Numbered from the stretch's first letter, positions 41,701 to 54,030 are shown. The stretch: DNA of 64,000 nucleotides from Gordius sp. MW1 (GCA_964036665.1 OZ038533.1:17294575-17358574), one strand, 5' to 3'. Numbers and translations: made by a program. Notes: a model not told the origin generated them from the letters alone.

Positions 41701-44700
41701 GAAGTTATGCAAACATTAAAATTTTAAATTATATTTTTCTGTAAATTACAATATTTTATTTCTCGTAATAAACAAGGTGATGTTTCGTTGAAGAATGTCT
41801 TAGTTAAGCAATTGAATTTTGGAGGAAGTCTGAACAAAAAATATTTACCCGACATTTGGGCTAATGTAGTGGTCAATGAACGCGCTAAAAAATATGTCGT
41901 GAAGGGTAGTAAACATTTCGAAAATTTATTTATCAGCTCCCCGATCAAGCTCGAAGATGGGGCAACCATTAATGGAATTAATTTAATCGATCTTAGGGAC
42001 CGAGTTTTAACCAAAAACACCGACCAAATCATTTCCGGTAACCTTTTAAATTCAAAATTTAATTTAAAAAATATTTTTTATATACTCTAATAATTATTAA
42101 TATAAAAATAAATTAATTTGATTTACAGTGCCCATTACATTCGACAATCAAATGGTAAAATTCAACGGTCGCGTTACTTTGGATGGAACTTTAAATGGTC
42201 TAGCATTTCCCAATGATTTTGTGAAATTATCCAAATTGAATCCAGCTGAACCTATCGTAATATATGGAACCCCAATTTTTGAGCAACTCGTTGTTTTTCG
42301 CAATATTATTACGGAAAATTTAATCGGTGACGTCAATATATCTAACATCTTAGTCACTAGTCGAGATGAAATAATTAAAGGTATGCTTTGTCAACATAAA
42401 TTTCCTTTGCTTGATTTTTTTCTAAGCTAGGGGGTGGGTGGCGGCAAAATCTGATTTCTGAAAAAAATAAATAAATGATCATCATACTTTTTGTCCTTAT
42501 TTACTTTACTCATAGTGGAGCCCGTGTGATTCTAAAATTTTTAAGATGATAAAAAATGATCAATATGATTTTTTATTAAATCCGCGATACAGGAATATTA
42601 TTCTATGCGCTATAGCTTATAGCATGAGCGTAGCCAAGGGGGGGGGGGACAGGGAGGGGCGGCTGCTCCCCTCTAAATTTAAAATGCCCCTGCCTAAATC
42701 ATTATTGCCCCCCCCCTCATCCTGGCTAGGTGTATGGCTTATAGCGCCTCCTAGTGACTATGTGCTATGGATTAAAACGCCTTCTAGCGACATGCTCTGT
42801 AGCGGGGAGATGCTAAGCGCGCTAGCGCTAAGGGTTTCACCATCACTAAGTGTAGGCATAGGCAACATCAAACATTAACTTGTCTGTGTTGTTATAAATT
42901 ATTGATCAGATAACTTGCAGCTCCTCAATCAAGTTTCAGATTTAAACATTTTTTAACCATTCGGTTGGAATCCTTATTAAGTCTCTCGCTATTATGTTTG
43001 TTAGTGGATATTAATTAATATTATTTTAAATTATATTTAATGCGGTTTTGCTCCAGGAATTTTGATTTTTATTAGTAATTTTGCAAAAATTATAATTTTA
43101 TGTCTTTAAATACAGTCATATGTAATTCAGAGTGGTTTAGTAGAGTAAAAAATTTTAACTAATTTTTTGTATTAGCACTTTGTAGTTTATTCGTTATTCC
43201 CTCCAATTGAAATCTTTTTTTTAATGTGTAAGGTTTGGGAGTTTTCCTAAAGATGTTGATCTCCACACAACTAATAAACAAAATATTAGTAGTGAAAAAG
43301 TTTCAAATTGTTTAAAATTTTTCCTCTCCGGGTCCAAAAATTTCCAATTCGATTATGTCGCTATAATATTCTAGGGGGGGGGGGCAGTGGAAACAAAATT
43401 TTTTTTTGTTAATGGGGAAGGGGGCGGGGTTCTGTCTACAATATTTAATTACAAAAAATATTATTAAATGCAAATTTTTCTTGAAAAACATTTCTATAAC
43501 TCTCTGTGTTTTAAGGACCTGTTATCTTTAAAGATTCAATTACTTTGAAATCGGATTCATTTATATATGGACTGATAAATCGGGATATAAATCTAACCCG
43601 CATATATGAGCAAGGAATTCGGAAAGATTTACCACAAACAATAGATAGTAAATTTTTGTGAAATTAACACGATAAAACTAATATAATTTTTAAAATTATT
43701 TAAAACAAATGTTAGAATATTTTGGTAATTAATAATAATAATAAAAATTTTAATACTTTTTAGTTAAAGATCTCAAAATTAAAGGGAATGTTCTATTCAA
43801 AGAAGACGTCCAAATAGATGGTACGGTCAATGGTATAGAAGTTAAAGAATTATTAAAATGGGCCATTAAACTTGATGACAGAGAATCTATTTTTACGCGA
43901 GAAAATTTAAAGCTAATTTTTTTAAATCTAAACACTGAATCTTTATCGGTTCCTTTAATAAATGGAATAGATATCTCCAGAGACTTAGTAACTAAAGAAA
44001 GTTTAGAAATTCAAGAAATTTCTGGAAAAACTGCTTTTTCCAATAAATTATTGCTTGAAAACCCTAATTCAAAACTAGATGGGCTAGTTAATGGGGAAAA
44101 TTGGAATAACCTTTTTAACAATGATACTCTCCTTAAAGTATATGAATTATTTTTTATAGTGTGAAATTCATAGGCTGCATAGACTGCTCATGTCATATGT
44201 TTTATACGATAAAATCTGTACTATTAAATCCACCATTTTGAATTTGATAATCTCCCATGTTATGCAGTATATCCCCCATTGTTTAAACATAAAAAGTGAT
44301 TTACCTTCCTCATTAGTTAATAAATAAAGAAGAATGCTAACAAATGATTATTGAATAAAATGCAGATCGAACTAAATTAATTTAACATCACATCATCACA
44401 ATATATTTAATTTTTAAAGCTGTTTTTAATGTTAACTAGTTCAATATGTTTTCGTTACGTTTTAAAACACATTAACCTTTCCTTATTTGTGCACATTTCA
44501 AAATGGCGGAAAAAACGGGATACACTTATTTAACGTTGATGAGCAGTCTATCTAGCCTATGGTGATATTATAAATATCATTTATTGCAATTTAGGGAGAA
44601 GATCAAATTATAACTGGTCGAAAAGAGTTTTTAGCACCTATTTATTTGAAAGGAAATATTGTGGTTAATGGTTTAATTAACGGAAAAAATATTTCAAATG

Positions 44701-47700
44701 CTATAAGGTCACACATTGATTTTGACTAATTTTATTTTAAAATATTATTTTCTTTTGATTGAAGAAAAAACGCGAATTTATATATTAAATGTCTTATCAT
44801 TTTAGGATTGAAAGTTTGAAAAATACTAAACATATCTTATTTTTTGACCACGTTTTCGTGCATACAAACTTTGAAACTCGTATGCTCGAAATAAATGGCT
44901 TACTCAATGGACACTATCTCGACACTGTAGACATTGATTCTGTTAAGTTGGGAGGTATTTTATTTTTTTGGATCTAATTCTAAGATTTTTTGTTTATTTT
45001 ATTTAATTTCTATTTCAAAAAGGAAATCAAATAATTACTGGGAACAAAATATTTCTGGAAAATAGCCTATTTGTCAATGATTTAAAGCTTAACGGGTTAA
45101 TCAATGGCAAAAATATAAGCAAACTAGCTTCCAACGCCGTACGCAACGATCTAAAAGGCCAAAATATAACAGGAAATAAAATATTTAATGGACCCGTTAA
45201 AATTGAAAACTTGAATCTAAAAGGTAACATATATATTTTGATATTAATTATTCTCAAATCAATATAATAATTTATGTATATAGGAGAATTAAATGGCTAT
45301 ACGTTAAAGGGTATGGGAAATGTATTGTTGGATGGCATTGATCAAACTATAATTACACCAGTGATATTTACTGAAGTAGTCAAAGTTAATTCGGACATCT
45401 CCCTTAAAACTATCAACAATGTAACGTGGGAAAAGCATATGCAAAATTTTGTATTTTTAGATGACGGTAATATTTATAAGCATTTCAAATAAATTTTTAA
45501 CAAAAGCGCTTTTTATAATTTTTTACTTAAAAACTTATTTATTGTTTATTTTAAATAAATTGAAGCAACTCGACAAAGCATACAAGATCATGTAACATTT
45601 GAAGAAATAACTCTTCAGGGTCCGGTCGTCTCGGAATCAGCGGATTACACAGAATTTCCCATTTCGGGTCTTACCATATCACGTGACCTAGCTCGTAGGG
45701 GCCAGGTCATAATATTTGACCGCCCGCATGCGGTTTTCAACGCTCGGCGTGTTAATTTTAAGGAGAACGTCACGATCAAGGGAACTTTTAATGATATTGA
45801 AATTGTGAAATTATTAAAAAATCTCAATATGCCCGCGGAGAAAAATGAATTCGCTGGCCTCACTAAAATAAATGGTATGCTTTATAACTTTTATTGAAGT
45901 GTACGAACTAGTGTTATAAAAAGACCTGGGTTTGTTTTTCAAATTTTGACTAATAGAGGTCGACTAAGAAAAACAGACCAAACACCTTTGGTTTGTTCAT
46001 GTTTGGTCGACTAAAACGAAAGGTCGACCAAGCACAACCCAGCCCTTTTTACAACCCTAAACGGATTGATACCCTAAATTAAGATTCTGCATATAAACAT
46101 TTTTAAGTCCCGTTGTATATATCTTAAATAGATGCGAGTCTATTAAGAAAAAAATTGAATGTTTAGTAGATCAATTGCTATGTAATTTTTACGGTAGTTT
46201 CCTTCGACCGAGTTAACTTATTTCTAATTAATATATTTTTATTATATTTTAAATGTATTTTATTATATATTTTAGGAGATGTTATTATTGAGGGAAGTTT
46301 AATTGTTCAAGAAAATATCAACGAAATTAATTTAAAAAACTTTTTGCAATCTTTAATACCCATCAACTCAGCGCTAGAAGGGATCGAACATATTCCTAAA
46401 AGTCCTCTAACCATTTATTCTCCAGTCATTTTTAAAGACAAAGTTCAATTCAAAAAAGTATATTTTTCACTATTTTAAACCGATTTTATAAAATAATTAA
46501 TTTATAATAAAAAATCTAATGTTTATTATAGCCTTTTTTAAAAAAATAAACATGTTTTAATATATTAAAAACCTCCCATAGATGTTTATTCATTTAATTA
46601 CTATAAGTCCTAAATGTTAAATTTTAATTAATTTTTCCTAATTAAAATAAATTTCATGTCTTTTTACTTAAATCTAGTCTGTGTTAGTGTCTCAAAATAC
46701 CCGTTTAAATGACGTGCTATTAGTTGACATCTTGAATTCGCAAAAGTACATTTGGAAAAAGGGCTCAACTTGCCCCATAAAGGGTGAATCGTTAACTTTT
46801 GAAAAAGGACTTGCCGTCGATGGTGCAGTCGTAAGCACTGAAGACTCGAGACATGAGGATTCGAGTTCGAGCCCCAGTCAGGGACATAAAAAAATTGATT
46901 TTATTATCGCCGATGACAAAATCAATAGCTTATCAATAAGTCGTATGAAAGAGAAAAGTTGGAAAACTGATGAAAGTTCTCTCATTATTACGCAACCCGT
47001 TACCTTCAAAAACAACATTATTATAAATGGTTTGAAAGAGTTTTATTGATTTAATTACTGAATACTTGAGCTAAATATTTTTGGGACATCTTAATAGAAA
47101 ACAAAGTTTGGTCCATTTAATTAAACTTATAATTTCTAAGAAGTGCGAAAATACTTAAAAAATCTAAAATTATAATTGTTTTTTGATATCTTTATACATT
47201 CTACACTAGCGCAAAACATTTTCGATTATGTAAATAAGATATAATTATTTATAAATTTCTTGCATTACTGATATTTCCGAACCTTTAATCTGGTGTAATT
47301 TATGCTTTTTGTTTTGCTCTTTAAATAAAATATTTAACTTTTAAAAGCATCAAACCATAAAATTGATGTTTATTTGGCAAAATTTTAGGCGATTTGAACA
47401 CTTCACCCGGCTGTAAAATAAATGATGTCGCAATTAATGAAATGTCTTCAAAGAGAGTTACAAGTAGAACATTATCGGATTCATCGAAAGTTATATTTGA
47501 AAATGGATTTGAAGTTGAACAAGATCTTATAATTGGAGCAGGAGCTGAATTATTTGGTATTAATTTTACTCGTTTTGTGGTTGACAGCATAAAGAAAAAT
47601 AGAGATTTGGTTTTTGATCGCGAAATAACTTTTCCTTTCGACGTTAAAATTTCGGGAAACACCAGGCAATTTTAAATTTGTTATTTTTGTTGATTTATAT

Positions 47701-50700
47701 CCATGGATTTTATTTTATAAATTTTTTTTAATTTAATTTTATATTTTATTATTACAATTAAATAATTTTTTTCTTGTATTTATTAAACAATTTTTAGACA
47801 GTTCAAGGTTTTTACTTCTTTTTAGCAAATAATTTAAATATATTAGGTTACATGGAACATTAAATAATGTAAAAATAAATCGGGACACCTTATTGGTTCG
47901 AGAAGGTGATCAAACGGTCCAATCAAATTTAATCTTTCACGATGGACTTTGTAGCCATAGCGAAGAAATAACGATAAATTCCGATCTCATAAATAATTTC
48001 AACATCAGCGGAATCGGATACAATTACGTAAATTTGATTTTTTAAATAATTTTGCATATATGTTTGATAATAATTTTAAAATTATAACCTATTTTCGAAC
48101 TCTAATTTAGCGTCTTTTAAATGTAATTTTTAAAATTTAGAAAAAATTCTTATCGTACAAATGTTATATGTTTTTTACTTATTTTTTTGCAAACTAATTT
48201 TTTTTAATTACTTTAAAACCAGAAAATTATAATATTAACATCTACAAAACTTTTATATTAAATCTAAACCTAGCTTAAGCTAGATGGCGATAATGTGGTA
48301 GAAATTCCGTTAGAAATATCACCCATTTCTGCACCAATTTTCCAAGCCGAAGTTTACATAAATGAATCCCTAAATGGAGTTAGGGTCGGTTCGATTACAG
48401 AAAATTTGTTAGACATTCAGGATTCTCATCAGAATTTAAAACAACTTCAACAAATTGCTGACGATCAATGTTCCGCCCTCAATAGCACATACAAAAATAT
48501 CGCAAGTAAAATGCCAAATTTTTAATTTGTTTTTTATTTTTTTAATATTTACATAATGAATATTTTTATATAAATACAGAACTTTAAAAATATTATAAAT
48601 AATAATAAAAGCATAGACTACCTTTAACAAAAAAAAGATTTGAAAAATATAAATAGCAAAGTTACAAAATTGTAGTCGCAATATGATTTGATGATAATCT
48701 AATCTCCATGGGCGTAGACCCCCTCTAAATTCAAATAAATTTTTTTACTAATTATTACAAAAATTTCTAAAATTATTATTATTGCCCCTCCCTAAATCTT
48801 ATTGCCCCCCTCTGATTTTATTCCTGGCGTCCATGATAATCTATATTATAAAATTTAATTAACATTTTGACATTTATAATAAGTTTTGTGAGCTAAAATG
48901 TTATACATTTTATTCCTAATTTTTGATTTTTAGATTCAGCATTGTTTGTGGAAAATATATATTTGCACCAAACGCTGCGAAAATGTGGGCAAAACTATCC
49001 ATCTCACATTAAAGGCGAAGTAGACAATGTGAAAAGTTTTAGTTTCCAAAACACTGATTATATATTATTTAATCCCAAAATTCACGATCGCGAAGCCCCA
49101 TGCTTTATACATCTTTTATATGGACGTGGAATAAACCAATCATTTTACCATCCTCTTCAGGTTTTTTAATCTTAATTTTATCTGACTTTATAAAGAAATT
49201 TAACTAATTACACGGTTTAACAAAAAAATCGACCGGTTTAATTAATTAAATTTATTAAAATAAAATTTAACCGATTGATTTGTAAGTTATTGACGTTTGA
49301 AAAAAGAACCAAAATCTCTGTTTTTAGCAACTTTGACCTGCAAATATTTTAAAAAAATGACGTATAGGGAAAAAACTAAAAATATATTTGTGTTCACACT
49401 GCAGACAGCTGTGCCCGGTTGCTTTTATAAGTCCATTATTTGTTGATCAGAGTTATTATTAAATTTACTAAAAATAAATATAATTAAATTTTAAATTAGC
49501 TACAATTTTTGTTACCTTTATGAATTAAACAATGATTTATAGGGTTAATTCTTGGTTTTTTCCACTTCTTTCGAGCTTAAATGGTGTGGATATAATATTT
49601 TGCTTATTAATAATACTAACTTAGGCTAAATGTTCTTAGATGTTAAAATATAATTACAACTTAAATTTAAAATTTTTTTTATAAATAAATTTATTTTTGC
49701 AGATACTTTACACAAGTTCTAGGACCAAATTTTCCGTAAAAGTAACTGGGGAAGAAGTTTTTATTATAGCACCTAATGCCTTCAATCAAATGCAATTGGA
49801 ATCAATTCCCAACCCCAAATCAATCGAATGTCATCCCACATCTTACGGCAAACCCTTAAAACCAGGTAATACAATTAAATATTGCAAAAAAAAAACATTT
49901 TTAATTGAAAAATTATGTTATTCTTTAATATTTTATGACTTAAATATTTATTGTAAATTCCCATGACCCAATGCGTTCTTTACTCTAATCTGTCTTAAAT
50001 TTATTTATTTTACGGTCACAAACTTAACTAAATTCTTGCGTTAAAAAAATTTAAATTTTAATGAAATAAAAACACTTTAACGGAATAGATGCCGAGGCAA
50101 TTGTTACGGAATATCCCGAAGACATATTTTACACCCGAATATTCAATATGAAAATATTGGACAATGGTCAAATCAGTTTTTCAGTCTACCAAAACATAAG
50201 AACAGGATCGCCCGTTTTAATAAAACCTTTTGACTTGATAAATTCAACGTCGCAAACAACTTTTGATCATTCCTTATGCATGGTTGTGGCTGATTTAAAA
50301 GGCGCCATAAATCCTCAAAATCCCGCCAATTCCTTAAATCCTGGAATTGAAAATAGTTTTGATCCGACTTATGCTCAGGGTCAATTAGATGATCTCAGAC
50401 ACTACTGCAAATACGATGAACAAGGATTTTCATCCGTTTTTGCCCTTAAAACGAAACCCGTCGACAAGGTAATTATAATTATTGAAAAAATATTATCGAA
50501 TTGACAGCTTTTCTTATAAAAATAAGTCTCTTTCTTAATCTATCAAAAACATATTATCGTAAAAACATTATTTTCCCAATTATTCTATACATGGGCGAAG
50601 CCAGGATTGGATTTAAAGGGGGGCAATAATGATTTAGGGAGGGGCAAAATGAATTTTTTGAAATTTTAGCCACTATTACATTCAATTTAAACGGAATTTT

Positions 50701-53700
50701 TGATTAGAGAGGGGGGCCCTGCCTCTCCCTGGCTACGCCCAGGACTCTGTAAAATTTAGTAAATAAGATAAGAGTATTTTTATGTAAGGATGATATAAAA
50801 TAGAAATTTCAAAAAGATCCTTTTATAAATCCTAATCTAAGCGATTGGTTCACATTATTAAAATGTTGTAAATTTCTTATTTCAAGTTTATATTTCAACT
50901 TTGAAAAATGTTAATCTTAACTTTACAATTAAGTTTTACCATTAAGAACCTTGTTTGGGGGGGGGGGGATGTATTAAAATAAACTTTAATTTTAATCGCA
51001 TGGATATTTTATTCTAGATTACCCTAGCACTAATCAATGAAGATCTCTACATGGCGCTAGCTTATTCCGCATACAACGATGATGAAATATTGTATAGGCC
51101 CCCAACCATTTATAAATGGACAAACTACGGAATAAGCATTAATAGCTCACAGCCTGAGGGATTTATCCCATTCCAGCATTTAAGAGTGATTGGATGTAAA
51201 GATCTGAAGTTTATGAAAATTGGTCAGGAAACATTTCTCGTCTTGATACAGAGTGGTCAAGATATCACCTCTAAGATTGATAAATCTTTACCAATGCTCA
51301 TTTACAAGTAAATTTATTGTCAATATTGTAAATTTATTGTCAATATTTAAAAATAATTAAAGACTCATTATAATTATTCGCCATATGAAATTTTACTATA
51401 TTTTTAATTCTAAAGGGACTAATACTTTTTTTATATGCTGGCTTGAAACATCAGCTTGTTTTTGATTCGAATGTTGGAAAAAAAGGTTTCAATTAAGTAT
51501 AAGTTAAAACCAATCAACAATTAAATATATTCTATTTTTCACAATATATACCAATTGTTTTTTTAATTAGAATGTAAAATGATTGAGGCTTTTTAATATT
51601 ATATGAATTTTTGAAAATAAATACGAGGTTTAAAGCTTAATAGTGTTGGCTGGTTTTAGATCTTGATGTTTTAAGAAATGTCGCAAAAGATAATTTTTTA
51701 GGGCAAAATTAAATAGGACAGCCAAACGTTAAATCAACCAAATTTTAAATTTTTGGGTTGGACAAATATTGCCATAATATATTTTAATAACATAAACCAT
51801 GTATTGTATAAATTTCATCCATTCTGATAGCGACAAAATGACCCTTTTAACATGATCAAACTATAATCGACTATTGTTGTAAAAACGGCTGGGTTTTGTT
51901 TGATAGACCTTTAATTTAATTAAAACTAACGGTCAACTTCGGCTAAGCATAGTGGTCGACTAAGAAAAATAGACCAAAAAATATTTGTTCAGTTTAGGTT
52001 TAGTTGACTAAAACCAAAGTTCAACCAAACAAAACCCAGCCGTTTTTACAACACTAAATCGACTAAATATTTGGACAATTTATGTGGCAGATCACCATTT
52101 TCTCTCAAAATTACTCGAAGGCCTTTAAGGAATATAGGTTGTGATTTACCTTAAATATTTAGATTTTTGAATTTAGTTATTATTTTATAAGTCTTTTACA
52201 ATTTAATTTTAATCTGTATTTTTGTATCGAGTCTTATCTTGGAACATTAGAGCAGTTATTGCCCTGAAAATTATTGCGGTCATTGAAAGTTTTACCATAA
52301 ATGCGACATTGTTTTTATATTTTATATATATTAAATCATGTTCCTAGGTATCAAGAGGCGGGTCATAATCATTTTGATTTGGTGCAAACCATCGAAATCC
52401 CAAATGCTTACATGATTCAAGCACTCCCAATCTTACCAGACTTATACTATATGTATGTACTAAAAAAAGGATCCGGAAAATCAACCGTTGAATTGTATCA
52501 TTTCGCTGGCTCTTCATTCTTCGTCAAGCAATTTGATGTCGCGTTACAAGGTGGTTTACTTGAATATTTATTAATTTTTTTATTAATATTTTCCCCAATT
52601 TAAAAATAATTGATTTGCCTCTGTACGTGTTGTAAAAACGGCTGGGTTTTGTTTGGTCTAACTTTAATTTTAGTCGACTAAACACAACCGAACCAACAAT
52701 TTTTGGACTATTTTTCTTAGTCGCATAAATACATTAAAGGGTTTTTGATGTTTAGTCAACTAAAATCAAAGGTCGACCAAACAAAACCCAGCGGTTTTGA
52801 CAACACTAGTCTCCATATTAATTATTAACATAGATCTATCGTGCCTTATTTTATGATTCGACTTTTCGTTTTCCTGCCAAATTTATCCTTCTTTTCGACG
52901 TAGCTATCGTCCCTTCTCTCGACATGGCCATACCATCTTAGTATTTGTCTTCATAGATGTTGAACCTAGTTTCTCCTTAATTCTGCAAAATATTTAGTAC
53001 AATTTATAAGATATAAGTTTCTGAGTTGCTGCTGGAAAATAAATTATTCTTATTCGTTTGACTGTGACAATATTTTTTAGGGCTTTTTAAAATTTCCAAA
53101 ATTTATGAGAAACAATTAATTTATGAAATTTTTTAATTGTACAAAGTATATTGGGAGCAGATCTTTATTTAAATATTTGAAGAGTATATAAGTTTAATTA
53201 TATTTAAACTTAAAGTCGCCTAAACGTGCCAAAAATATTTAAAACGCAAAAAAGTTAAACAAAAGAGATTTTTTAAATATGGTCGGAAAGGGGATTTGAT
53301 TAAATGTAAATTTATTTCTATACTTATAACATATAGCGAATTTTAGTGTAGTCGCTGCACAAAATGTTTTAATATTTGACGTTTTACTATAGGTCCTGCC
53401 GAAGGATTTCTAACGTTTAGAGGTTTCAATCAAGATATTTACATGCTGACCCTTAATTCGGATAAGAATAGCCTTGAGAATTTTAAACCCTATAAAACAG
53501 CTTCAACAAATTCCGAAAATAACATAGATGATCAGCATACTTTAGTAGATGATGGAGAAGGGACTGCTTTAGTAGATATCTTTAAATTTTATATAGCTGG
53601 ACGGAGACTTGAAATTAGCGATTGCTCTAAAACCCAAGTTTCTGAGCCAGCTACTGAAGAACCGGATTTTTCTGATGAGGCAATAGCTACTACTGAATAT

Positions 53701-53739
53701 CAAGACGAAGCTCAATTTATAACTTCTTATCATCACTAA
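35715..53739 (+). CDS. Giant secreted protein with two EAR-repeat regions and a central 'LNG' repeat array (30 exons, about 2,342 aa)
   Basis: Exons: 35715-35826, 36180-36224, 36311-36477, 36517-36625, 36820-37017, 38214-38495, 38973-39089, 39363-40040, 40688-40872, 41159-41486, 41777-42037, 42129-42380, 43516-43647, 43764-44137, 44595-44707, 44806-44954, 45023-45223, 45284-45466, 45566-45874, 46276-46457, 46678-47029, 47389-47665, 47847-48027, 48274-48505, 48934-49160, 49703-49865, 50089-50468, 51018-51307, 52348-52550, 53393-53739; 7,029 nt, every junction keeps frame. Signal peptide 1-30 (FLIGIFLTILL). EAR repeats about 52-365, with the hallmark YLAVAN/FLAVAN; EAR repeats form beta-propellers that bind ligands outside the cell. 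Coiled coil about 440-480. LNG repeats about 660-1800; a second, more diverged EAR-like region about 1810-2260; acidic tail, no membrane span. EAR architecture recalls TSPEAR, but no laminin G domain is seen and it is far longer. Function unknown. Confidence 0.85.
35950..36005. mobile_element. Family A MITE end fragment, EAR intron 1
   Basis: CATGGGCGTAACTAGGATT followed by AT-rich sequence; no partner end. Confidence 0.4.
36478..36516 (+). other. 39-nt intron
   Basis: The shortest intron of the giant EAR gene, GTACATTT...CGCTTAG. Removing it keeps phase 0 and joins EAR coding sequence; reading through hits the stop in its last bases (TAG), so it must be spliced. Confidence 0.7.
37069..37836. 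mobile_element. Foldback element with about 250-bp arms, EAR intron 5
   Basis: Left end TTAGTAATTGCTATGCAATT, right end its near complement. Matching arm words: GACCTCGCCCGAGCC / GGCTCGGGCGAGGTC, and ACTTATGCTTC / GAAGCATAAGT. Centre about 37320-37590. Related pieces at 0.55, 1.47, 2.35-2.47 and 53.94 kb. Confidence 0.85.
38005..38132. mobile_element. hAT-like MITE, family A, EAR intron 5
   Basis: CATGAGCGTAGCCAACATTGG...CCTGGCTACGCCCATG, about 80 bp before exon 6. Confidence 0.75.
38522..38725. mobile_element. hAT-like MITE, family B, EAR intron 6
   Basis: TAGTGTCGTAAAAACGGC...CCACCCGTTTTTACAACATTA. Confidence 0.85.
39090..39362 (+). other. GC-AG intron (intron 7 of the EAR gene)
   Basis: Donor AAG|GCAAGT, the classic GC-donor context; acceptor ACCAG|GTCCC. 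Only this donor gives phase 1 and joins TSVQ to GPNGEFILVL. The next GT (39096) would give the wrong frame. The intron holds a small palindrome (39177-39285). Confidence 0.7.
39177..39285. repeat. Small palindromic element in EAR intron 7
   Basis: Arms of about 28 bp (AATAATAACCCCTTAT and ATAAGGGGTTATTATT as core) around a loop of about 48 nt. Confidence 0.8.
40423..40583. mobile_element. hAT-like MITE, family A, EAR intron 8
   Basis: TTGGGCATAGCCAGG...CGGTTACGCCCATG; ends about 105 bp before exon 9. Confidence 0.7.
40905..41107. mobile_element. hAT-like MITE, family B, EAR intron 9
   Basis: AAGTGTTGTGAAAACGGC...CCCAGCCGTTTTTGTAACACC; ends 51 bp before exon 10. Confidence 0.8.
42623..42736. 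mobile_element. hAT-like MITE, family A, EAR intron 12
   Basis: CATGAGCGTAGCCA...CTGGCTAGGTGTATG with a perfect 8-bp duplication GCTTATAG on both sides (42615-42622 and 42737-42744). Confidence 0.9.
44169..44563. mobile_element. Palindrome-ended element, EAR intron 14
   Basis: CATAGGCTGCATAGACTGC at the left, GATGAGCAGTCTATCTAGCC at the right (inverted). Same family of ends as 60982-61450. No coding seen. Confidence 0.8.
45909..46059. mobile_element. hAT-like MITE, family B, EAR intron 19
   Basis: TAGTGTTATAAAAAGACCTG...CCCAGCCCTTTTTACAACCCTA; left arm partly deleted. Confidence 0.75.
47666..47846 (+). other. Probable GC-AG intron (intron 22 of the EAR gene)
   Basis: Exon 22 is open only to a stop at 47673 and no suitable GT precedes it. 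CAG|GCAATT at 47665/47666 joins in phase to exon 23 (T-R-LHGTLNN), restoring an LNG-type repeat. Confidence 0.55.
48707..48835. mobile_element. hAT-like MITE, family A, diverged, EAR intron 24
   Basis: CATGGGCGTAGACCCCC...TCCTGGCGTCCATG with internal 'gcccctccctaaatc'. Confidence 0.6.
49305..49460. repeat. Single arm end of the 28.9-kb foldback family, EAR intron 25
   Basis: TGACGTATAGGGAAAAAAC, TATTTGTGTTCAC and CATTATTTGTTGATCAG match the right arm (inverted) and left end of the foldback at 28919-29893. Confidence 0.65.
50590..50742. mobile_element. hAT-like MITE, family A, EAR intron 27
   Basis: CATGGGCGAAGCCAGGATTGG...CTGGCTACGCCCAG with well-preserved internal blocks. Confidence 0.8.
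51872..52056. mobile_element. hAT-like MITE, family B, EAR intron 28
   Basis: TATTGTTGTAAAAACGGCTG...CAGCCGTTTTTACAACACTA; AATCGACT(A) flanks both ends (target duplication). Confidence 0.88.
52624..52808. mobile_element. hAT-like MITE, family B, EAR intron 29
   Basis: TACGTGTTGTAAAAACGGC...CAGCGGTTTTGACAACACTA. Confidence 0.85.
52890..52985 (-). pseudogene. LINE tail fragment, EAR intron 29
   Basis: Minus-strand ACTAAGATGGTATGGCCATG corresponds to the R-W-YGH block of RTE-like LINEs. Confidence 0.4.
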
Positions 53740-53836
53740 CTTATAGATAACCCCCTTTTTACAATTTTATTCATATGAATTTGTTATAACACATTCGTTA
53801 AGTTTTCATTATGTCTAACCTTATGGTCTACGATAA

Positions 53837-53842
53837 AATAAA
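53837..53842 (+). terminator. Poly(A) signal of the EAR gene
   Basis: AATAAA about 100 nt after the stop codon. Confidence 0.5.
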
Positions 53843-53934
53843 TTTAATAAGTTTTGTTTTTTAGTCTAAACATTTACATGACATTCATAGTTATTTTTTA
53901 TTTTATAGTTTTTGATTAATCTTGACTCATTTCC

Positions 53935-54030
53935 ATCGCTATGCATATGGACTCACTTTTGGTTGTCCGTCCGTTCGTATCCGTCCGCCCTGTCGTGTCC
54001 TGTCCAATTTATAATTTTAATTCTTCTCTA
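53935..54030. repeat. Fragment of the 37.07-kb foldback family
   Basis: CGCTATGCATATGGACTC, GTCCGTCCG and CTGTCCAATTTATAATTTT match the left arm of 37069-37836. Confidence 0.65.

Larger units (their letters stand above)
41159..48505 (+). other. Exons encoding the central LNG repeat array
   Basis: Exons 10-24 encode about a dozen diverged repeats of roughly 60-70 residues. The common pattern is Q-x-I-x-G-x-K/x-x-F, a hydrophobic strand pair, then G-x-L/I-N-G-x-x-L/I. Examples are GTLNGFKLD, ATINGINLI, GTLNGLAF, GTVNGIEVKEL, GLINGKNIS (twice), GLLNGHYLD and ESLNGVRVG. Most introns fall in phase 1 next to the QIITG/QTING motif, as expected if the array grew by exon duplication. No named domain could be assigned; a beta-rich repeat fold is inferred from the alternating hydrophobics. 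Confidence 0.75.
48934..53739 (+). other. Exons encoding the C-terminal EAR-like region and acidic tail
   Basis: Exons 25-30. The strand pattern (e.g. YILFNPKI, CMVVADLKG, LYMALAYSAYNDD, IYKWTNYGISI, YYMYVLKKGSG, TVELYHFAG) resembles EAR blades but lacks the AVAN signature, so it is either a diverged propeller or another beta-propeller family. The final exon ends in a Glu/Asp/Thr-rich tail (about residues 2240-2342). Confidence 0.55.

Noticed and set aside
41724-42032. Minus-strand open frame of 102 codons
   Set aside because: Antisense shadow of EAR exon 11, which fits the repeat pattern and splice phase on the plus strand.
42546-42878. 110-codon open frame in EAR intron 12
   Set aside because: Spans a family A MITE with a perfect target duplication; the frame is chance.
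47321-47662. Minus-strand open frame of 113 codons
   Set aside because: Antisense shadow of EAR exon 22.
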